Shown here: positions 23,150 through 36,427 of the stretch, piece by piece
How the letters are laid out: each line of letters begins with the position of its first letter
Position numbering within the stretch: position 1 is the stretch's first letter
Assembly: GCF_018687715.1 (NCBI RefSeq)
Contig: NC_056752.1
Span: 41,886,501-41,950,500, forward strand
Length of the DNA: 64,000 nt
Reading direction: 5' to 3'
Origin: Carya illinoinensis
Lineage: Eukaryota > Streptophyta > Magnoliopsida > Fagales > Juglandaceae
Notes under the pieces: generated by a model
Told to the model about the DNA's origin: nothing
The model's input: only the letters and a program-made list of their open reading frames with translations
The model's database searches: none
Made by a program: the position numbers and the translations under genes

Positions 23150-23615
23150 CCGTACAGCCCGAGAAGAAGAAGAAAAAAAAAATTGATTTCTGTGATCTGA
23201 ATCTCATCTACCATCATCATCTTCAATCTCAACCCGTACAGCCCAAGAAGAAGAAGAAGAAAAAGAAGAAAAAAAATAAAAACTGCCTTCTGCAATCTGA
23301 ATCTCATCTATCATCATCTTCAATCTCAACCCGTACAGCCCAAGAAGAAGAAGAGAAAAAAAAAAAAAAACTGCTTTCTGCGATCTGAATCTCATCTACC
23401 ATCATCTTCAATCTCAACCCATACAGCCCAAGAAGAAGAAGAAGAAAAAGAAGAAAAAAAAAATTGCTTTATGCGATTGAATCTCATCTTCAATCTCAAC
23501 CCGTACAGCCCAAGAAGAAGAAAAAGAAGCAAAAAAAAAACTGTTTTATGCGATTGAATCTCATCTTCAATCTCAACCCGTACAGCCCAAGAAGAAGAAG
23601 AAAAATAAAAAATAA
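23150..23615 (+). repeat. Minisatellite, six diverged copies inside the hAT-like element
   Basis: The unit is about 60-105 bp: AATCTCAACCCGTACAGCCC, then (AAG)n/poly(A), then CTGCTTTNTGCGATCTGAATC. The copies at about 23160, 23230, 23325, 23410, 23495 and 23572 differ mainly in AAG/A length. The translated frames over this block are repeats, not genes. Confidence 0.88.
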
Positions 23616-23834
23616 AAAACTGCTTTTTTCTCTCACTCTTATGTCTCTCTATCTCTCTCAGACTGATAACTTCCATAAATTTAGTTGGCAAAAACGCAAA
23701 CTTTAGCTTTCATTTACCTATTAGACGAGTAATAAAAATGAATTCTACAAAATATCAATGTTCAAAATCGCAATCAGACAAATTGCAAAAGCAAAGTCAC
23801 CATTAAAGTGGAAAAAGGGAAAAGACCCATTGAA

Positions 23835-24109
23835 CTCGCTGTTCTTGTTCTGAAGCATGAGTTTGAACTCAGCGAGCTCGATCTCTTGCTCCTTGTTCAA
23901 ACACAGAAGCTCTCTCTCGCTCCTTAGCACCATCGCCAAAGTCCTCATGTTTCCTTTACCTCCGTCAACGCCTTCACCTCCTTCTTTTTCTCAAATGACG
24001 TCGCTCCCTTCCCACTCCCATTCTCATTCCCGAACAGTTTCTTATGTAGCCCCCTAGCGGTCTTCTTCAGGTCCCCGGCGATTGCGTCCGATGGAATGAC
24101 CAACGCCAT
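23835..24109 (-). pseudogene. Captured host gene fragment (coiled-coil-type protein)
   Basis: On the minus strand a start codon at 24109 opens MALVIPSDAIAGDLKKTARG... and runs to EVKET at 23945. A one-base shift there leads into a second open part beginning MRTLAMVLRSERELLCLNKE and IELAEFKLMLQNKNSE. The wording (heptad-like Leu/Glu/Lys) resembles the N-terminus of a plant coiled-coil protein that I cannot name. Its position inside a transposon with intact termini and duplication indicates gene capture, and the frameshift shows decay. Confidence 0.6.
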
Positions 24110-25353
24110 CTTGTTTACCGCCTTAGATTTTGACGAAAAGAGAAGTGAAAAAATATGCAAATGGGGACAGGGGCTAGGGTTCGATGTTGAAGGGAAAATG
24201 AAGAAAAATAGCGGGTTCCAGGTGATGGACCGACGTTCATCGGGTCCGATTGGTTCAAAACCGACTTTTGATGTAAACCGATTTTTTCGGATCCAATCTG
24301 CACGGGTTGCACGGGTTGATCGGCCCATCGGGCTTTTTGCACAGGCCTAATACCTATATATATAGAAATACAAATGAGTAGGTATAGTTTAAGTCTTAAT
24401 TGATGACTAAAGATAAGTTTAATTGATGATTCAATGGTCTTAATTAATGATTAAAAATTGGTCTTAATTGATGATTAAATAGTCTTAGTTAATGATTAAA
24501 AATGATCATATAAATAAATTTATAACAATGATGTAATTTTAACACCCCATCATTTCTTATGCTCTACCTGATCATCAATGCATCATAAATTAGTTGACAG
24601 TTGTATTTAGTGCTGCCAGAAGAGAACTTGCTTCTCCATTCTGTTTGAAAAATTGGTAGTAAAGTCTACATGGGCCTAACATCATGGATAAGATGGAGAT
24701 GCTTTTTCACGTTTCCTCGCCATTAATGCTGTACATTTTTGTGTTTTTTGTTCTGAGCTTCTGGAAGCCCAATTAATAGAGGCATTTGGGAGACCTGAGA
24801 CGATCGAGTTTCTCGTGACGATTTATACGTCATCTCTGGCAACTGGCAAGTATGACACAGGAAATGACGATTCCTCCCTGGCTGTATAAGACACGAGACC
24901 TTTTAAACTTCCACGATGTGTCGATGACAAAAAGCCGTGCAATTAAGGGCAAATTGCACCCCAAACTATCAAAATCTAACAGTTCAGTATTTCATAAAAG
25001 AAACCTGCCGTTCACTCCATGGAGTACATGTTGGACATGAGCTTTGTTTAGCTGCCTGTCTCTTTGTATATTGATCCGAAAGTCTGATAATTTGATAAAA
25101 CCTCAAAAGGCTCGATCATCAAGATTTCCTTACCCCCATGTTTTTTCCTTTATTTCTTGTTAAACCCAACTTTCTAGGAGATTATGTAATACAAAAACCA
25201 TCCCAGAACGTGAAAACCATTAATTTGGGGCATGGCGGATACGTTCAGCTGTTTATGCCTCAGAGCCCCAGACAAATGACATGTGATTCAGCTTCACTCT
25301 CCTTGATGTTCGTATGAGATCCCATGTTAACATTGTGTGTCATCGAAACCATC

Positions 25354-25571
25354 CCCACAAACTCGAAAAGTAGTCCCAATATTTTTATTCTATTCCAAGC
25401 AGTTCCAATATAAAAATTGCAATATTACAGATCATTTTGTTGCATGGCCCATGCCTCCTTGCCCACAAACTCGAAAAGTAGTCCCAATAATTTTTATTCT
25501 ATTCCGAGCAGTTCCAACATAAAAATTGCAATATTACAGATCATTTTGTTGCATGGCCAATGCCTCCTTGC
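25354..25571 (+). repeat. Tandem duplication, unit 108 bp, two copies
   Basis: Copy 1 is 25354-25461 and copy 2 is 25462 to about 25571. Both run from CCCACAAACTCGAAAAGTAG to GCATGGCC(C/A)ATGCCTCCTTG with only a few substitutions and one inserted A. Confidence 0.93.
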
Positions 25572-27133
25572 TTGGACTTTGTTCATTTTCTTTTATGGCC
25601 ACTCCTTTGAATAATATATGGGACAATGACTTTCTTTTGATTTGGTCCTAATCCATTATTAATTAGGAATTGACCAAACACCCAGCCGCCCCATACAAAG
25701 CATATCTCATCTTGAATATTGTACGTTGCTGTCGTGGATGAAGCCAAGTCAACTTTCATCAATGGACTAGCATCAAATCAAATCAATTGCCATCTTTGTG
25801 TGAACTTGCTTATAGTCCCCATTCTTGGATTTGGAATATTAGAGCTTATAGCAGAATATAGGACAGAAGGAACTTTTATCATATTCTACACACAAAAAAA
25901 AATCCGATGATATTCCCAACGACTTGGCTTTTCCAACGATGGAAACAATTTTGGAATCTATTATTTCCGAACAAAGTTGCGCAAGTGTCGTCTTAATTAG
26001 TGGTTTTGTTATTTTCTTGAAGGAATATTAGGTTCTCGACTAGTGTTCATGTATCCACACAAGAACGTCGAATCTAGATCACAGTTTCAAAGATAAGAAG
26101 GTTTCCCAACTCTCAACTTAGAAGATAACATGTTAAAGTCGAGCAAACCCTGTCAAGACTCAACACACGTTTATAGAAATAGTCATCGGTTTTCCAAAAT
26201 AAAAAATTGGTCATATCTTAATAAATTTTGTGCGTGACTATGACCATATGTTCCTACAATTTTTTTTTTTTAGAGATTCTTGGTCTATAAAGAATTTTTT
26301 ATAAAAATAAATCTTATAAATTAATGCAGCGTGACATGATACATTTGATTATAGATATATTTTTATTGTAATGTAAATATTATATATTATATTATGTCAC
26401 GTCAATTTATAAAAAAAATTATATACACAATATTACCATATCACTTTCATCATATTAAATAAGATGTGGCATAATTATCACTATTGAATGTTGCATATTT
26501 TTTTATCATCTAATGATGATGAATGTATCACATCTTACTTAATAGAATGACTGTAAGATTATATAGGGTACAATTATATATATTACCATCAATCTCATAA
26601 ATATTGGACTATATATTTCAATATATTATTATTATTATTTAAATAGTTATGTTATAGGGTACAATGGTAGATCTTCATCTTCACCCATCTCATTTATCAT
26701 CTATTAATATTTGAGTTAATTATTAAAAAAATATAATTCACGCAAAAAGAATGGTGAAATGGTGGTGGATTTTTTAATGATTGGGTGATTAGAAAATTAC
26801 ATTAGAGCCCCGCTTCTAAGCAGTAGGGCTATTATTTGATGTACAGCAATCCTCCTTTCACATGCTACCACGTCATAAATCACACAATAATCTCAATACT
26901 CTTAACTACACAAAATAACATCATTTGCAAGAGACGTTTCACCCACGAGCCCCTCCCTTTCATCTCTTCTATAAAAAATTCACTCATACCCCTCATCTCT
27001 TTCGCTCAAACCTGTCACAACCGCTCGAAGCCTCCAACTGGTTGTTCGTAGTGCCGTAGGTCACCTCCTTCACAGTTAAAAAGCTAATAGCTTTATGTTT
27101 TTCTCGCGTTCTATGTGTTTGTGCATTGAAAAG

Positions 27134-27138
<5 letters not shown>

Positions 27139-27165
<27 letters not shown>
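27139..27165 (+). repeat. (TA)n microsatellite
   Basis: About 13 uninterrupted AT units. Confidence 0.9.
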
Positions 27166-27168
<3 letters not shown>

Positions 27169-27221
27169 GCAGTGAAGAAGAGGAAGACGAAGGAAATTTC
27201 ATAGTTTACAGTAACAATCAC

Positions 27222-27224
<3 letters not shown>

Positions 27225-27264
<40 letters not shown>
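27225..27264 (+). repeat. (GA)n microsatellite
   Basis: About 20 uninterrupted GA units. GA arrays often lie in plant promoters or 5' leaders, but no gene start follows here. Confidence 0.92.
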
Positions 27265-27267
<3 letters not shown>

Positions 27268-27570
27268 TTGAGTGGAGAACAAAAAAACAAAAAATCTAGA
27301 AGATTCTTACATTTGCTTTATGTGATTATCTTTGGATGAAAGGAGTGCTGGGGGCTTGGAGGAAAGGAAATTTTACATTTTACAGTAAAAATTGGTGTTT
27401 CTGTAGGGATTTAGGTAAGTTTGTGATGATGGGTCGGTGATTATTTTTGTGTGAATTGGTTACAAATCAAAAAAATTTTGTGTGAACTGGTTGCCTTGTT
27501 GGAGTTTCAAGAGATCTTTTGATAATAGCGATCGATTGGGGTGTTTGGGATTGTGATGATCCTCACATTA

Positions 27571-27615
27571 ATTAGTGGGGGATAGCCTTAATATCAAAAA
27601 AAAAAAATTAGTGGG
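27571..27615 (+). mobile_element. Micro-LINE scar (27-bp insert) with 9-bp duplication
   Basis: ATTAGTGGG at 27571-27579 is repeated at 27607-27615. The 27 bases between end in TTAATATCAAAAAAAAAA, resembling the tail of the local LINEs. Confidence 0.5.
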
Positions 27616-29225
27616 ATAGAATGGGTAGACAAAAACTAGATTTATAGGTATTCCATGAGAAGGAAGGAGAGTAAATTTTAAAATTTAATGTTGTGCATGA
27701 GATGATAATTGTGGTGAGAAGACTACGTGCAACTTAGATATTGGCAAACTGTTAATTCTAGAAAGATTGATGGACTGGTTTTAAGATTCTCTCATTATAT
27801 AATAATGCAGATTTTTTTGAAGAGACTGACTTCAAAGAAAGATAAAACACAAGACAAGGCAACAACATCGGACCTATAACAATTGAAACAGACAGTGAGT
27901 GGAAAGTCGGCCATTCTTAGCCGAAGACGCGGCCCACGAGCATCATAGGTGTGTCGGTCCCATGACCACGAACGGTATAGTCCGTAAGGTAGGGCCAGTT
28001 TTGGGCGTAGCTCCCTAAAAATTCGTTTCTAAAATAATTAGATATAAGTAATTATGTAAATATCGTATATCTTTTTTAAAAAAATAATATTTATTATTAA
28101 AAAATTAACTATTTCATCTAAATGATATATTTATTTATTTTTTAAAATAAATATTCTACTACAACCACATATAAAAGTCATAGATGTGGGAATAGGCTAT
28201 TTTACTTTCTTTTCATACAATTATTTTCTATCTTTAAATATTTTTTAAAAAAAATTTCACAAATAATTTAAAAATATATTTTTAATCACTAAATAAAAAA
28301 TAAAAAGTCGGTTTAGTTTCCATTATAAAAATAAAAAATAAAAAAGTCTTACATGAAATATCAATCTCGTCGTGCAAGTTCTGGGCCCACTCCACACCAG
28401 AGTACGTTGGCCGTCGATCTCCTCTCTATATTGTGATTGTCTTGAACAAAAGGGCTGATACAACAGGTACCTTACGGACGACACGAATCAGTAAGCTTCG
28501 AAATCACTCTACAGCCGCATCGTACTTGTCAAGATCCCACGCGCTATAGCACCATCGTGGACAAGACAATCCCATCATAAACTATTTAAAAGCCACATCA
28601 ACCCATTGCTTTCTTCCACACGTTCTTGAAAAACGGTGGGATTACCGCCTCCTAGCCGTTACCCATTTTCTTTTCGCCATTTAGCCCACTTTCTTCCCCA
28701 CGAAAAATTTCTAACTCCGCCAATCACAGACACAACCCTCTCTCCTTAAAAGGTCTCATTTTTTTTAATCTCTCTCCCCGATCTTTTATGAATTCATAGT
28801 TGTCTATCAGACTTGGAAACCAGATTCTCGTTAGCCGTAGCTTACCTACGACTATTTAATCCTTATTCAGTTCTGCCAAAATCATTCTCTCTTCGCGCGT
28901 GTGTGTGTATATATATATCATCTATAGAGTAACTGAAAAAGGAGGAAGAAATGGGAAAGTAAACATAAATCCGGCATGATTCATGAACGCTTCCTTGCTT
29001 CCTTGGCACCCATCTCTCTCTCTCTCTCTTGAACTGACATTCATATCTTAAACGAAACTGACCGACCAAGCAAAGCTGCTCAAGACATGCTTCAACTCCG
29101 CCATCCTTGACTTATTGATGTTGCTTCACACAACGCGTTTGCCCCTGCGTTTGTTCTTCACCCGAATTTTGTCTTTCCCATCAGAGGAACAATTCCCAGA
29201 TTCCAGATTTTGCTCTTGAGCTCAA

Positions 29226-32200
29226 ATGTCTGAGAAACAATCTGTGCCGGACCCCGAAGCCATGCCAGTCTCTGAACTTTTCAAGAAATTTAAGCGTTTG
29301 AGACTGTTTGAACCGTCCGTGGGTGTCCTGGGATTCATCTGTATCACTGTCTTTGTGATTTGCTGCTTCTTCTACTTGGATCATAGAGCTGTGGCTGAAG
29401 GGTCAATATTTCCCGGCCAGTCGGAGAAGTTCATGTGGTTGCTGAATAAAGGGTCCGGTGAGGACCAAAGGGTCGAGTTCCTTGAAGAAAACGGTGGCGG
29501 GTGTGATATATTTGCTGGGGATTGGGTGTGGGATGACAACTATCCTCTGTATCAATCCAAAGACTGCAGATTTTTAGATGGAGGATTCCGGTGCTCTGAG
29601 AATGGGAGGCCTGATTTGCTTTACACCAAGTGGAGATGGCAACCGAAATATTGCAACTTGCCCAGGTTCTTATATTCCTTATAAACATTGCTTTTAGTAC
29701 TAATTGGTTCTAGATCGTAGTAGACAAGGGAAAGAATTTAAATTTTGGGCCTAAAAGAGGAAATATATTGAAGTGTTTAGATTTTCAAGTACGTCGGACT
29801 TTAGAGGCTGAGATACTCACACCCCCTGCAACTAGAAAGGTTGAATCTTCTCTACTTTCCTGTATTTTCACAGCAGTGGAAGGATTTGATTTTACTTGGG
29901 ACCTTTTTATTCGATGTGTTATTTCCGTAACAATTTTATGCGGTTTGGATGTCTAGTTAAATTGAGATAAATTGGCTTTTACGAATAGTAATAAGTTAAA
30001 ATGGCAGAACGAATTTTGTGGTGTCCATATAAAATGAGTTTAGATATGGTTAAATGTTAAAATGAGTTTATATATATTTATGAAAAGTTGAAAAAGATTA
30101 TAAGTCCCGCATGTAAATAAGTATTGAATTGAAAAAAAATTATAGATCTCATATATAAAAAAAATTTTAATTTAAAATAAATTTAATGATTTAATAATTA
30201 TGTGTTTAGACGGTAGACTAAAATTATATTGAACTGACTTAAGTTCAATCCAAATTCTAAACAGGGCTTAGTCGATTTCTCCATCAGGCTAGTGGGGCTA
30301 ATTGTCAAACTTTCATTATAATTTGCCTGCCTTCGAAAGTGACTACCTTGTTATCTTTGAACTTGGATATGCCGGCAAGCACGGAAAACGTTAATTATAC
30401 CATGAAATTGTATTCTCTATTATTTTGTATCGTTTGTGGGCAAACCAAGCGTTTAGCCAATTGCAGGCAAGAAATTTTTTATTGGCTATTTATAATATTA
30501 CCACTGGTACCCGAATACTTATTCTTTGTGTAAGCTTGATTTCCTAGACTTTGGAGTGTTTCCTCCGTACGGTTGCTTTGATCGTGAACCTTTTGATGCT
30601 GTTTTGACCATCTTAGAGCACTTTCACCGGATTATCTATACGTAAAAATATTATACTTTTTAGTTATTAGAGATGAAAAAGATTATACAAATTCAAATAA
30701 TTTGATTTTAAACTATAGTATATATAAATTTAGGAAAATTCTTCTTGTCGTACTCACATTTCACATATCACATTTATTTTAATTTTTTTATAATAAATAT
30801 GTAATGTGTAGATGATAAATAGAATAATTCAATTAGTTTAATAAGAATAAAATGAAATAAAAAATAAAAAAAATAAAAAATAATATTTTAATATATAAAA
30901 TGTGTAGTGTGAGATGATGTGTAACATTCCTCGTAAACCTAAATCCAAATTTGATGCCAACTGTTTAAAGACCAAATATATATTTTATTATTTTTTGTAA
31001 CACTCTCTCTTCTCTCCATCTACATCCACAAATATTTAGATAATTTAATTAGAATATCATTACTAATTAATATATAATAGGTAGAATAGTAAAATATGAT
31101 AAAATAAAATAAATTAATATTTAAAAATAAATAAATATTTTTGTAATTATTAATTACTCATTACTATATAATGAATAAATTGATAATTTAATGTGGAGAT
31201 TTGATGTGAATAGTCAAATTCCAAATTAATCTCATATTATTTTATTGTTATTTAATAAAAAAATAGATATTTCAATGTGGAGACTTATGTGAATGTCATA
31301 GTCAAAATTTAAATTCATCTTATATTTATCAAAAATGTCATTTACATATGCATAATCTAATAACAATGCTCCTAGGCAGCAAAAACAAATTCCATTTCCT
31401 TTTCGAGATTGAAATCTTATTGCTCTATCTTGCTTTACAGCTTCTTCTTTCTTGTCCATAAGTTGTTGCTTAATAAACTCTGATGTTACACTGTTGAGTT
31501 TATGATACCAATAACGTTTTGATATCTAATTGTATATCACTTTCTTGTCACTAATCAAAACAGGTTTAATGCAAAACTGATGTTAGAAAATCTGCGAAAC
31601 AAAAGGCTAGTGTTTGTTGGTGATTCAATTGGGAGAAACCAATGGGAGTCCCTCCTCTGCATGCTCTCATCCGCAGTTCCTAACAAGGATTCAATCTATG
31701 AAGTAAATGGAAGCCCGATTACAAAGCACAAGGGGTTCTTAGTGTTCAAGTTTAAGGACTTCAACTGCACGGTGGAGTATTATAGATCTCCATTTCTTGT
31801 ATTACAGAGCCGGCCCCCTGCCGGAGCTCCCCCGGAGGTAAGGACAACCTTGAAATTGGATCAAATGGACTGGAACTCTGTGACGTGGAGGAATGCAGAC
31901 GTGCTGGTCTTAAACGCAGCGCATTGGTGGAATTATGGGAAGACCATAAGAGGGTAACTTAATCCAATAGAAATTGATTTCTCTCTCTCTCTCTCTCTGT
32001 GTTTACAATGGTCATTTGCATTTGGAATGAACCTTTCCCCCCCTAATAATTTATTATAAATTTACACTTGACTGGTTTTCAAAATTAGAAAAACTCCATT
32101 GAAGGATCTCCGCAAGGGGCCCAGAGGTGTTCAAGAAGAAAAAAGAGTGATAAATGAAGTAATATATGCCAATAAAAAACAATACTTCTGGGTGAAGCCT

Positions 32201-33457
32201 CTTTTCTTTTTTACGGGGGAAGGATGAAGCTGTTCCTTGGTTCTTAGTGATATTCTTCGTCCAACTTGGATGTTTATATCTGTGCTTCTCTTTTCTTCTC
32301 CAGGAGCTTCACTCTTTGGTTATGTTTGATTTTACGATGTACTTGTCAAGAGAAGATCTCATAATACAAGGTGCAACTGTGAAAAGGATTAAGATGCCCA
32401 TGATAAGTAATGTTCGTACTGAGTACCTGGGCCTAGATAATAAAATTTTAGCGGAAAATGATGGAATGGGTGGGTCCTTGAACCTATTAATGGTTGCTTA
32501 TAAGATGATGGCAAATGGACCCAGCATCCTATCATTAATTTAAAATGAAATGAGATTTCCAGTGTATGAGTTCAGTCGATAGATCTCCAATTTGACTTTT
32601 GCACTTAATTATTTGTGAATGTGGGTAATGAATACATGGTATGAAGGAGAAAGCTAATTGTTAGGCAGTGGGCAACGTCAGTGGCTGTTACTAGTGAGAC
32701 AAGACATGCCTGAAATGAATCTTTTAGCTTTGAGCATCTTTGGAAACTTACTGACCTCATAATTCCCTATTCTTTCCTTTTAGTTGGAGAAAAGATTAAA
32801 GATCCATTTATTTTGTTCAGGGGTTGTCACTTCCAGGAAGGTGCAAAATTGAAGATGGATATGAAAGTAGAACACGCATATCAGAGGTCCATAGAGACTG
32901 TGGTTCACTGGATACACACTCGGTTAAATACAAGCAAGACTCAGGTTTTCTTTCGCACATATGCCCCTGTACATTTCAGGTTTGTTTGGTTACTTAAACT
33001 GTTTCATCTTTCTATTTTTCTACGTGTATGCATCCTTTGCCTTTTTCTTGTGAAGTAATCTTTTATGCATCCTATTTGGGAATTTAAATTGCTATGTTAT
33101 GTATTATACAGAGGAGGGGATTGGAGGAATGGGGGAAACTGTCACTTGGAGAGACTTCCAGAGCTGGGATCCTCGTTGGTTCCTTCTGATACCTGGACGC
33201 ATTTCCAAGTAGCCAATGCTATATTATCAGCTCACTCAAACGCATCACAAGAAATGAAATTTGAGGTATTGAATGTAACTCACATGACTGCACGCAGAAA
33301 AGATGGACATTCATCTATATATTATCTGGGTCCGGATATAGGCCCTGCAGCTATCCATCGCCAGGATTGCAGTCATTGGTGTCTCCCCGGAGTCCCTGAT
33401 ACATGGAATGAGCTACTCTATGCACTCCTCCTTAAGCGTGAGGCTACTAGAACCTGA
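29226..33457 (+). CDS. TBL: Trichome birefringence-like (TBL) polysaccharide O-acetyltransferase, TBL10/TBL11 group
   Basis: Four exons join in frame: 29226-29665, 31564-31953, 32821-32979 and 33112-33457, giving 444 aa. All introns are GT-AG. TBL proteins sit in the Golgi as type II membrane proteins and acetylate cell-wall glycans; the TBL10 group is linked to pectin. The N-terminus is cytosolic, the membrane anchor is about residues 33-51, and the TBL domain begins at [14 protein letters not shown]. The GDS esterase box is [13 protein letters not shown] (Ser168). The C-terminal DxxH box is DCSHWCLPG (Asp415, His418). Both catalytic boxes are intact and the length is normal. Intron 1 is about 1.9 kb. 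The group assignment rests partly on gene neighbours and would need a tree. Confidence 0.93.
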
Positions 33458-36427
33458 AACTCATCCTAGTATCAGGTGCACAGTATTAGAGGTGAAAAAA
33501 AGCTTCTTATTTATGTTAAAAAAGATGACATTTTATGCACAGATTACTCAAATTTCGGAAAAATGACCAGAGAATAAAAGAAAACAGACACCTAGACAGT
33601 TACAGGAGTTTTGCTGCTAGATGGGTCGAAAGTGGATCTCATATATCGACGATGATACAGGGGTGAGCAAGGATTTTTGAAATGAAGAAGACATGACACT
33701 GTAAAGAAACATTTTTAAATCGGGTGGTATAGTTCTTGTGGGGGAAAAGATACCTAATTTACAAAATCTTGTTTATATATTGTAACTTGTATCAAGCACC
33801 AAATGTATCTTCCTCTTTCTTTAATGAAAAATAGCATTCCAACTTTGCTGATCAGTTGAGAGAGAATACCTGCAAGGAAAAAGCACCACATTGATGAAGG
33901 CAGGACAATGTTTTTTTATTTTGTAAAGTTAGAAAAGAAAGCAGCACAACATGCAATTTCAGATACTGTCACTGATTTCTGATAGAATTATTGTATAGGA
34001 TCACCAATTGGTTAATGCATCCATTTGACAAATTGACAATGGATCACCAATCGATTGGTTAATGGTCGACCTGACTTTCCTAGGGCATGTCAAGTCCTAA
34101 GAAAATTTGGGTCCTCTCAAGTCTCAATTGACTTAAATGTCCTTTCAATCACATTGTTAGAGTTCCATCTAAATCAAATCCTTTGATTGAATATATCACT
34201 TCCATGGAGCCTGTCTTGCAATTTTTACCCCTTCTCGGATTACTTGAAAAACAGAAATACTCCAACCAGGCAGGTGAGATTTTCAGACTTTCATAGTAGC
34301 AAATCATTGGGGTGGCAATATGTGATTCGATGAGTTAATTCATCATGAGTATGATATAGTGGGTTAGGATTTGATGTTAACGAGCTTGCGTCAAAACGGG
34401 TTGATTAGTTAAAACACGATTTATAAATAGGTCAACCCGCTTAATCTAAAATTAATCCGTTTTGATCCGTTCAAATTTTATTTCAAAATTATAATATTAT
34501 TATTATTGAGTTATAATATTGATATTTTTCAATATACTTATATTTTTATTATTGATGTTAACGAGTGTTTTTCATCAACAGACCAGGAGAGGAGAAGGAT
34601 CCCTCCCCAGCGCACTGAGGTGGTGTTGGGCCCGGGTTGGCGATGTGTGGGCCCCCAGCTAATCTGGTGCAGTTGTACGGAGTCCGTGAGCATGGCCATG
34701 GTAGTGAACAATACATAAATGCAAAGAAAATAGAGAGAGATAAACACACAGATTTACATAGTTCAGCACTGGACTCACGTTCACGGGGTTTGAAGAGGGG
34801 AGAATCCACTATAATGAGCTTGATTTATAGTCTTTCAGAGTCTGTCATCCTCATTGTACAACAGACTTCATGGATCTCTCTTTTCGGTCTGGACACTATC
34901 GTAGGATCTTGTGTCTGGAGGTTGAAGAAGCCTTCTCCAAAAGCCTCGCAAGAAATCTACTCGAAGAGTCCATCTGAAGATCCCCTAAGTCTTCTGTGTC
35001 CTCTCATTTTATCCATTTCTTTCCCTTCCTTTATGTCACGTCACCTCTCCTCACATCTTTTTCTTCTTTTTCACATATTTGCCTGAAATTGCTTTGCTTT
35101 CTTTCCTTTTTTTCCTTTTTTTTTTTTTTATCTTCCCTCATTTTTCTCATATTTTGTCCTTTAGTGAAGTCCCATTTGGTGGGCTTAGGCCTTGAGAACT
35201 AATGTGGGCCTAAGGCAAAAATCCCCCCTAAGGCAAAAATGCCCCCTAACAACTAAGATTGTAGATTTATATTTATATTTGTTATTGTAAAGTTTGTAAT
35301 ATTAGTTTTTTGATATGTTAAAATTTGAAAAATATTGATTTTTTTGTTAGTAGATAGTCTCATTTTTTCTTTTAAATATTATGGCTACTAATAAATATAA
35401 ATTTTAACTTTTATGTAAAATTATATTAATCATGTCAAATAGGTTATACTTGTTAGTTCAAACTATTTATATGAAACAAATTTAAATGAGTCGTGTCGTG
35501 TTGACATATTTTTAATTTTAATACGACACAATCCGTTATTTAAATGGATCAGATTATAGTTTGAAAGTTTGACATATTTAACATAACGGATCAGGTTCGA
35601 GTTGACTCATAGTCAAATGTTTATGACTTGACATGATCCGAAAATACGAATTGTTACAAAACATGGTAGAAACTTGCTAAAACAATCACATTGAAAGATT
35701 ATTATTTTTACTTTGTAACAAAGTTCTAAATCATAAATGTTTAACATTTTTGGTAAGAGAAAGACTATGAGTTGGAACTCATTTATTTGAAATGTGAGTT
35801 AATTGCGACAATCTGAAGATATGCTAATTACAGGAGTTAGATGTAATCATTTGAATAATTCCATGGATTTAGCGCAATCATTTACATAGTAACCATGCCT
35901 TTAGTTCAGAAGGATCTTGAAATCATTATCCTATAAAATAAAAATCATTATGCTCAAAATCTATATAAATTAAAATAATTAATACAAGAAACTTTTCGAT
36001 ATTATTGATTTTTTTAAAAATTTTTGTAACGACCAATTAAACCATTATTAAGTATTATCAAATAATAATGTAATTCGTACCCTTTTTCTCAATTGAAATT
36101 AGTGACACAATAGCTTAGTAGATACTAAATTAGCATATTTTGAAAATATATTTGTATGAAAACGCACATAAAAATTGGTATAAATTGGGTAATGGGTGCG
36201 CATTGCGTTGGCATTAAAGCTGGGTAAGTGCGAGTTTATCATTAAATTGCTTGAGCACCAAAGCGTAAAATCCAAGCTACCGCTACTGTACGACACAACA
36301 CTGCCCTCCGTCTGTGTAATATTTGGACCTTTGGAGTTTGGAGTTTCAGCTTCCTGTCTTTATACCCCAGCAGAATCCCAAGTCTCTTGAGTGAGAGAGG
36401 GCCCCAGAGAGAGGAAGAGATATAGTG
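33458..36427. other. Region between the TBL and ECR1 genes
   Basis: The TBL 3'UTR probably runs to about 33830 (AATGAAAAAT near there). A diverged TE-derived stretch occupies about 34310-35660. The last 100 bases before 36428 are the ECR1 leader, purine-rich (GAGAGAGGAAGAGATATAGTG). No other gene was seen. Confidence 0.45.
34310..35660. mobile_element. hAT-like remnant containing a copia-type LTR fragment
   Basis: The left end GGGGTGGCAATATGTGATTC and interior words such as ACGGGTTGATTAGTTA, GTCAACCCGC and, at the right, TGACATGATCCGAAAATACG are typical of hAT-derived plant repeats, but the ends are diverged and no duplication was found. Inside, about 34560-35250 carries GATTTACATAGTTCAGCACT and TCACGTTCACGGGG, wording seen in plant copia LTRs. 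Its borders are not resolved. Confidence 0.35.

Larger units (their letters stand above)
23034..24349. mobile_element. Non-autonomous hAT-like transposon (1316 bp) with captured gene fragment
   Basis: The termini are inverted (TAGGCCTGCACCCCGATC left; the right end read in reverse is TAGGCCTGTGCAAAAAGCCC) and an exact 8-bp duplication flanks them. Subterminal regions carry repeated CGGGT/CCGATC words. No transposase is present. The interior has a minisatellite (23150-23615) and, on the minus strand, a fragment of a host-type gene (about 23835-24109). Confidence 0.88.
23026..24357. repeat. 8-bp target-site duplication flanking the hAT-like element
   Basis: ATACCTAT is present at 23026-23033 and 24350-24357, an exact match abutting the TAGGCCTG termini. 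Eight bases is the hAT superfamily length. Confidence 0.92.
24358..29225. other. Intergenic region left of the TBL gene
   Basis: No gene was recognised in this 4.9-kb stretch. It holds the rest of the AT-rich repeat with TTAATTGATGATTAAA words (24380-24510), a tandem duplication (25354-25571), AT- and GA-microsatellites (27139-27264), a small LINE scar (27580-27606) and AT-rich DNA at 28040-28340. The segment 28600-29225, with TC-rich blocks and a TATATATATA at about 28907-28918, is the likely promoter and 5' leader of the TBL gene. Confidence 0.45.

Noticed and set aside
23104..23706. Several Leu/Ser/Phe-rich and Lys-rich frames
   Set aside because: They are translations of the AAG-rich minisatellite in the hAT-like element.
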